NCBI RefSeq assembly: GCF_009870785.1
Contig: NZ_WTWX01000003.1
Span: 283,133 to 347,132 of the forward strand
Length of the DNA: 64,000 nucleotides
Direction: 5' to 3'
DNA from: Paenibacillus sp. An7
GTDB lineage: Bacteria > Bacillota > Bacilli > Paenibacillales > Paenibacillaceae
The notes under the pieces were generated by a model, which saw nothing but the letters and a program-made list of their open reading frames with translations, was not told the origin of the DNA and made no database searches. The position numbers and the translations under genes are program-made. The stretch's first letter is position 1, and the number at the start of each line of letters is the position of its first letter. Below are positions 60,429 through 64,000 of the stretch, one piece after another.

Positions 60429-62342
60429 TTGAATAATTCAAGATCGGCACAGATCGTGGCTGCTTTTTTGCTTACAGGGGTGCTTGCTTTTGGCGGGGCT
60501 GTTCCCATGCTGGCTGAAGCGAGTCATATGGATGAGCTTAGAGTAAAGGCAGGTAGTACGGTTGCGGCTATCAATGGAGAGAAACAGAGCATTAACAAAC
60601 CTTATATTCAAAAAGGAACGTTGATGGTGCCACTGGGCGTTTTTAAGAAGACGTTTAACAGTCAAATTAAGCTGAGCGGTACGGATGTCGTTAAGATTAT
60701 GGATGGACCACATACCGTCGCGTTAACTATTGGCAGTTCTACAGCCTGGATCGATGGTAAGAAGGTAGAGATGAGTGCTGTTCCGGAAATGAAACAAGGG
60801 GTACTGATGGTGCCGCTGCGTCCTGTTGCAGAAGGTCTTGGAGCGAGTATCCAGAAGAACCCGAGCGGTGAGCTTGTAGTTCGTCTCAAAGGGAATGATA
60901 ATGAAGACGCCGATCACGAACAATCCGAAGATGGGATTGACGCTGATGTAGGAAAAACGAAAATAGGAAACAGTTACTATGGATGGTCTATGAATTACCC
61001 AACAGGACTTGTTGTCGGCAGTTCTTATGATGAAAGTGAAGATTATATCAACTTTATGGATGCCGAAGGTGCCTATTATTTTGAAATTCTTGTGAATGCG
61101 GAAGAAGTGAAGCTTGATGCAGATGATATGCTGCAACAGCTGATTCAGGAAGCCAAAAGCATGGGCGAGACAGTAATGGACCGGGAAGCTTATCCAAACG
61201 CACCTACGCCTTATGCCCGCATCGTTGCAAAGGATACAGAGGGTGTATTCTGGGAAGTTAGACAATACTATGATAACGGGCGCTTATATGAAATATATTT
61301 TTCAGATAACGTAGCAAGCAACTATAAAGATCTCCAAAAATATGCCCCTTTGCTAAACTCATTCAAAACATCATTTAACACGTCAGATCATTCGATAAAA
61401 GATTTATCAACGGTAGAAGACGGGATGACAACAGCCTATAACCAGGATTATGGTATCAGGCTCACGGTGCCTGCGGAGTGGAGTAAGGATAATCAAAACA
61501 TGGTGTATGAGAGTAAAAAGGGAACCCATCTTTCTTTGCAAGTCACTTCTGCCCCCAAGGGTGCTTCGGTCAAAGATTGGAGTGACCAGCTGGCAAAATG
61601 GATGAAAGATGTGTTTGTTACTGATGCTTACCGTGAGATTGATTCCTATACAGCGAAAGTGGCAGAGAAGGATGCGCAGATTAACAAGTTTGAGTATAAC
61701 TTCGGAGATGGATGGACGACAGAATATAACGTGCTGATTCAGGAAAAAGGGTATCGTTATTATCTAGAATACGCGGTTCCGAAAAAAGCAGAAGAAGAGA
61801 TGGAACGGTTTGATTCCATCTTGAAGTCTCTTGAGATTGATTTTGAGACTGTTACTGAAAATTTTGGGCGTTTGGGCGAAGATCCTTATTTGATCGATAA
61901 AACGAAGTCCGTAACACGCTCTTCTAAAAAATATGGATACTCACTGGATATTCCGCGCTTTTGGACACCGCTTCAAGATCAATATGAGCGATCTAAAATA
62001 TCTTATCAGTTCACGGGTGGATATTTCTCTATTCAGACAAACGAAGAAATCTCAGTGGAAATGGCCGTAAGTCAGATAAAGGAATCCTATATAGAGGCAG
62101 GGAAAAGCCGGAAGGATTTTCGCTTAGTGGGAACCGAAAGTATCACCTTTGCAGGACAACCCGCCACATCCTTTACTTATCATGAGATAGAGAATGGAAT
62201 TCCGCATCAAGGGAAACAAATTCTGTTCGAACATAAAGGAGTTACGTATACCATAACAAGCGTCATGAATGATGCCAATCGTACAGAGGTTCAAAAAAAT
62301 GCACTGGATCATGCACTGAAATCATTCTCTTTTAATGAATAA
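60429..62342 (+). CDS. Secreted protein with stalk domain and three PsbP/DUF1795-like repeats
   Basis: The start is TTG 60429 after GGAGAG. The 637-residue product has a signal peptide (about 1-31) and two copper-amine-oxidase-like stalk repeats (about 35-155; LMVPLGVF and LMVPLRPVAEGLGA). An acidic linker follows (about 157-175), then three related modules opening with YGWSMNYP (about 183), YGIRLTVPAEW (about 340) and YGYSLDIPRFW (about 500), spaced about 160 residues. Each looks like the PsbP/DUF1795 fold, each with an Asp/Ser/Ile pattern. No catalytic motif is seen. Coupling to the protease upstream suggests it could be a partner or substrate. A terminator follows. Confidence 0.85.
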   Translation: MNNSRSAQIVAAFLLTGVLAFGGAVPMLAEASHMDELRVKAGSTVAAINGEKQSINKPYIQKGTLMVPLGVFKKTFNSQIKLSGTDVVKIMDGPHTVALTIGSSTAWIDGKKVEMSAVPEMKQGVLMVPLRPVAEGLGASIQKNPSGELVVRLKGNDNEDADHEQSEDGIDADVGKTKIGNSYYGWSMNYPTGLVVGSSYDESEDYINFMDAEGAYYFEILVNAEEVKLDADDMLQQLIQEAKSMGETVMDREAYPNAPTPYARIVAKDTEGVFWEVRQYYDNGRLYEIYFSDNVASNYKDLQKYAPLLNSFKTSFNTSDHSIKDLSTVEDGMTTAYNQDYGIRLTVPAEWSKDNQNMVYESKKGTHLSLQVTSAPKGASVKDWSDQLAKWMKDVFVTDAYREIDSYTAKVAEKDAQINKFEYNFGDGWTTEYNVLIQEKGYRYYLEYAVPKKAEEEMERFDSILKSLEIDFETVTENFGRLGEDPYLIDKTKSVTRSSKKYGYSLDIPRFWTPLQDQYERSKISYQFTGGYFSIQTNEEISVEMAVSQIKESYIEAGKSRKDFRLVGTESITFAGQPATSFTYHEIENGIPHQGKQILFEHKGVTYTITSVMNDANRTEVQKNALDHALKSFSFNE

Positions 62343-62365
62343 GGATAAGTTGTTTCGTAAATTGG

Positions 62366-62400
62366 GCAGTAGGCGGAGAAATCTGTTCGCTGCTCTTTTT
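62366..62400 (+). terminator. Terminator after the stalk-domain gene
   Basis: An imperfect 12-position stem (about 62366-62377 with 62382-62393, several G-U pairs) is followed by a T-run at 62396-62400. Confidence 0.6.
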
Positions 62401-62595
62401 ATGTGCACCATGTGAGACTTTACATGTTATTTTATTTATCGGTTTTTTCAGGAAGTGGTAGAGGAAAGAGAGTGGATTTGATACACTATTATAGTTGTTT
62501 CATAGATTGGCTACACTAATCGTATGGAGTAAGGATGAATACAAGGTTTCGGTTTTATATTGCAACCCGTGATTTATGCGGGTTTAGGAGGATAT

Positions 62596-64000
62596 ATGGA
62601 TATTAAAGCATTAAGAAGAGAAGATGTGGAGCTGCTTGCTCCTGCCGGTGATTGGGATTGCATGCGTTCCGCTGTTGCGAATGGTGCGGATGCGATATTT
62701 TTTGGTGTTGAGAAATTTAATGCCCGGGCAAGAGCGAATAATTTCCGTATGGAAGAACTGCCTGAAATTATGGCGTATTTGCACAGCTACGGTGTAAAAG
62801 GATTTTTGACATTTAATATATTGGTATTTGAGAACGAGCTTCGTGATGCGAAGGAACTTGTGGACGCTTGTGTAGATGCAGGGGTAGATGCGGTTATCGT
62901 TCAGGATCTCGGTCTTGTAAAAATGATCCGCGAGATTTCTCCGGATTTCCCGATTCACGGGTCAACACAGATGACCATTACCTCGCCTGAAGCGGTTGAA
63001 TTCACGAAACCTTTTGATATAGAACGTGTCGTACTAGGACGGGAAAATAACCTTAAGCAAATTCAAAAAATTGGAGAGCAAGCACGTTTGCCGATGGAAG
63101 TATTCGTGCATGGTGCGCTCTGTGTCTCCTACTCAGGTCAATGTTTGACTTCTGAGATGTGGGGTGGACGTTCCGCAAACCGCGGAGAATGTGCGCAGGC
63201 TTGTCGTCTTCCTTATGATCTGATGGTTGATGGAGAGCAAAAACCGATGGGCGACGTAGCTTATCTGCTATCTCCTAAGGACCTTGCTGCGATTGATATT
63301 ATGCCTGAACTGATTGAAGCAGGAGTAACTTCTTTTAAAATTGAAGGACGTCTTAAAACTCCTGAGTATGTGGCAAACGTAGTCAGCAAATACCGTAAAG
63401 CGATTGATGGATATTTTGACGGTATTGAGAATCCTGTAAGTAAAGAAGAAATTCGTGAACTTCAGCAAAGTTTCTCTCGTGGATTTACCCATGGTTTCCT
63501 AGAAGGAACGAACAATAAGAAATTAGTTGACGGTACCTTCCCGAAAAGCCGCGGTGTATATCTTGGGCGTGTAGAGAAGATTTTGCGTGATGGAGTTGTA
63601 TGTAAGATTGAAGCTCCGCTGAAACGTGGAGACGGAATTGTATTTGATGCGGGAGATCCAACACAACGTGAAGAAGGCGGACGTGTATACGATATCCGTA
63701 GACAAGGTGTGAAGATTGAAGGCGAAGCTGGCGAAGGATGGATTATTGATATCGTACCTGGCCGCAGTGATGTAGATTTGCGTCGTTTGCATGAAGGAGA
63801 TCGGATCTGGAAAACCAACGATCCTGCACTCGACAAGCGTCTGCGTCAAAGCTATGAGACGGAAAAACCATATCGGGTCTTCCCTGTACATGTCAGTGTT
63901 GTCGGCCGCCCAGGTGGTTTGCTTGAGACGACTTGGACTGATGTGCAAAAAGGGACAACCGTTCATGTGAATTCCGAACTCGAACTGGAGATTGCTAAGA
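62596..64000 (+). CDS. U32-family peptidase, 3' end outside the window
   Basis: An open frame from ATG 62596 (AGGAGG at 62587-62592) stays open to the window edge, 468 codons, so the gene is cut by the window and not by mutation. The product begins LLAPAGDWDCMRSAV, a U32 hallmark, and matches the U32 signature EVFVHGALC...SGQC (about residues 168-183). Cys176, Cys183, Cys199 and Cys203 match the expected iron-sulfur ligands. FKIEGRLKTPEYV (about 248-260) is also conserved. Relatives act in RNA hydroxylation (TrhP, RlhA) or are annotated as collagenase-like. Long members in Bacillota carry a C-terminal DUF3656 part; whether this one does cannot be seen. Confidence 0.93.
   Translation, partial: MDIKALRREDVELLAPAGDWDCMRSAVANGADAIFFGVEKFNARARANNFRMEELPEIMAYLHSYGVKGFLTFNILVFENELRDAKELVDACVDAGVDAVIVQDLGLVKMIREISPDFPIHGSTQMTITSPEAVEFTKPFDIERVVLGRENNLKQIQKIGEQARLPMEVFVHGALCVSYSGQCLTSEMWGGRSANRGECAQACRLPYDLMVDGEQKPMGDVAYLLSPKDLAAIDIMPELIEAGVTSFKIEGRLKTPEYVANVVSKYRKAIDGYFDGIENPVSKEEIRELQQSFSRGFTHGFLEGTNNKKLVDGTFPKSRGVYLGRVEKILRDGVVCKIEAPLKRGDGIVFDAGDPTQREEGGRVYDIRRQGVKIEGEAGEGWIIDIVPGRSDVDLRRLHEGDRIWKTNDPALDKRLRQSYETEKPYRVFPVHVSVVGRPGGLLETTWTDVQKGTTVHVNSELELEIAK

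Overview
The window looks like chromosomal DNA of a flagellated, spore-forming, competence-capable Bacillota species. Paenibacillus or a close relative is the best guess. The evidence is an alpha/beta small acid-soluble spore protein gene, a backbone in the Bacillus subtilis order (degS-degU, comFA-comFC, yvyF-flgM-flgN-flgK-flgL-yviE-fliW-csrA-hag-flaG-fliD-fliS-fliT, hpf, secA, prfB, ftsE-ftsX-ctpB-minJ, uvrB-uvrA), frequent GTG and TTG starts with strong AGGAGG-type ribosome binding sites, and several secreted proteins with copper-amine-oxidase-like 'stalk' domains. I see no tRNA, rRNA, CRISPR array, prophage or insertion sequence.

Layout. 1-5.6 kb: two secreted proteins of unknown function, an atypical SASP with a tiny cationic peptide ORF behind it, and metK. 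5.9-14.1 kb: a secreted phosphodiester-glycosidase-type protein, the DegS/DegU two-component pair, a small membrane protein, and the late competence genes comFA and comFC. 14.3-24.0 kb: a flagellar block for sigma-D control (flgM), hook-filament junction, chaperones, the FliW-CsrA switch, flagellin, filament cap and export chaperones. 24.3-30.6 kb: cold-shock protein, hibernation factor, secA, prfB with its programmed frameshift, and a YitT-type membrane protein. 30.8-32.2 kb: cardiolipin synthase on the minus strand. 32.5-41.3 kb: a nearly complete arginine pathway (argCJBDF, then argG and argH). 41.5-45.0 kb: an esterase, a YhbD/DUF4004 MerR-like regulator and a VanW/G5 protein around an intergenic region dense in DnaA-box-like sites. 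45.2-51.3 kb: ftsEX, its likely M23 hydrolase partner, a CtpB-type protease and a MinJ-like PDZ protein. 51.4-53.0 kb: a MotP/MotS-like stator pair on the minus strand. 53.2-58.6 kb: uvrB and uvrA separated by a highly structured repeat region. 58.8-64.0 kb: a small membrane protein, a secreted trypsin/PDZ protease, a secreted stalk-domain protein with three repeats, and a U32 peptidase-family gene cut by the window edge.

How it fits together. DegS-DegU, FlgM and the FliW-CsrA-hag circuit form a motility decision module. The hag leader carries two CsrA-type hairpins, one of which sequesters the ribosome binding site. FtsEX, the coiled-coil M23 hydrolase and the MinJ-like protein belong to cell-wall and division control. 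The arg cluster has an ARG-box-like operator over the argC promoter.

Most unusual features: (1) three exact plus several near DnaA boxes within about 200 bp upstream of the YhbD-like regulator, far from any dnaA gene; (2) a tandem array with an exact 70-bp period, followed by a perfect 19-bp hairpin and further hairpins, between uvrB and uvrA; (3) six degenerate ATAACGA repeats leading into the argG ribosome binding site; (4) a 21-residue, strongly cationic, amphipathic peptide ORF behind the SASP gene; (5) a GC-rich mosaic stretch inside comFA.
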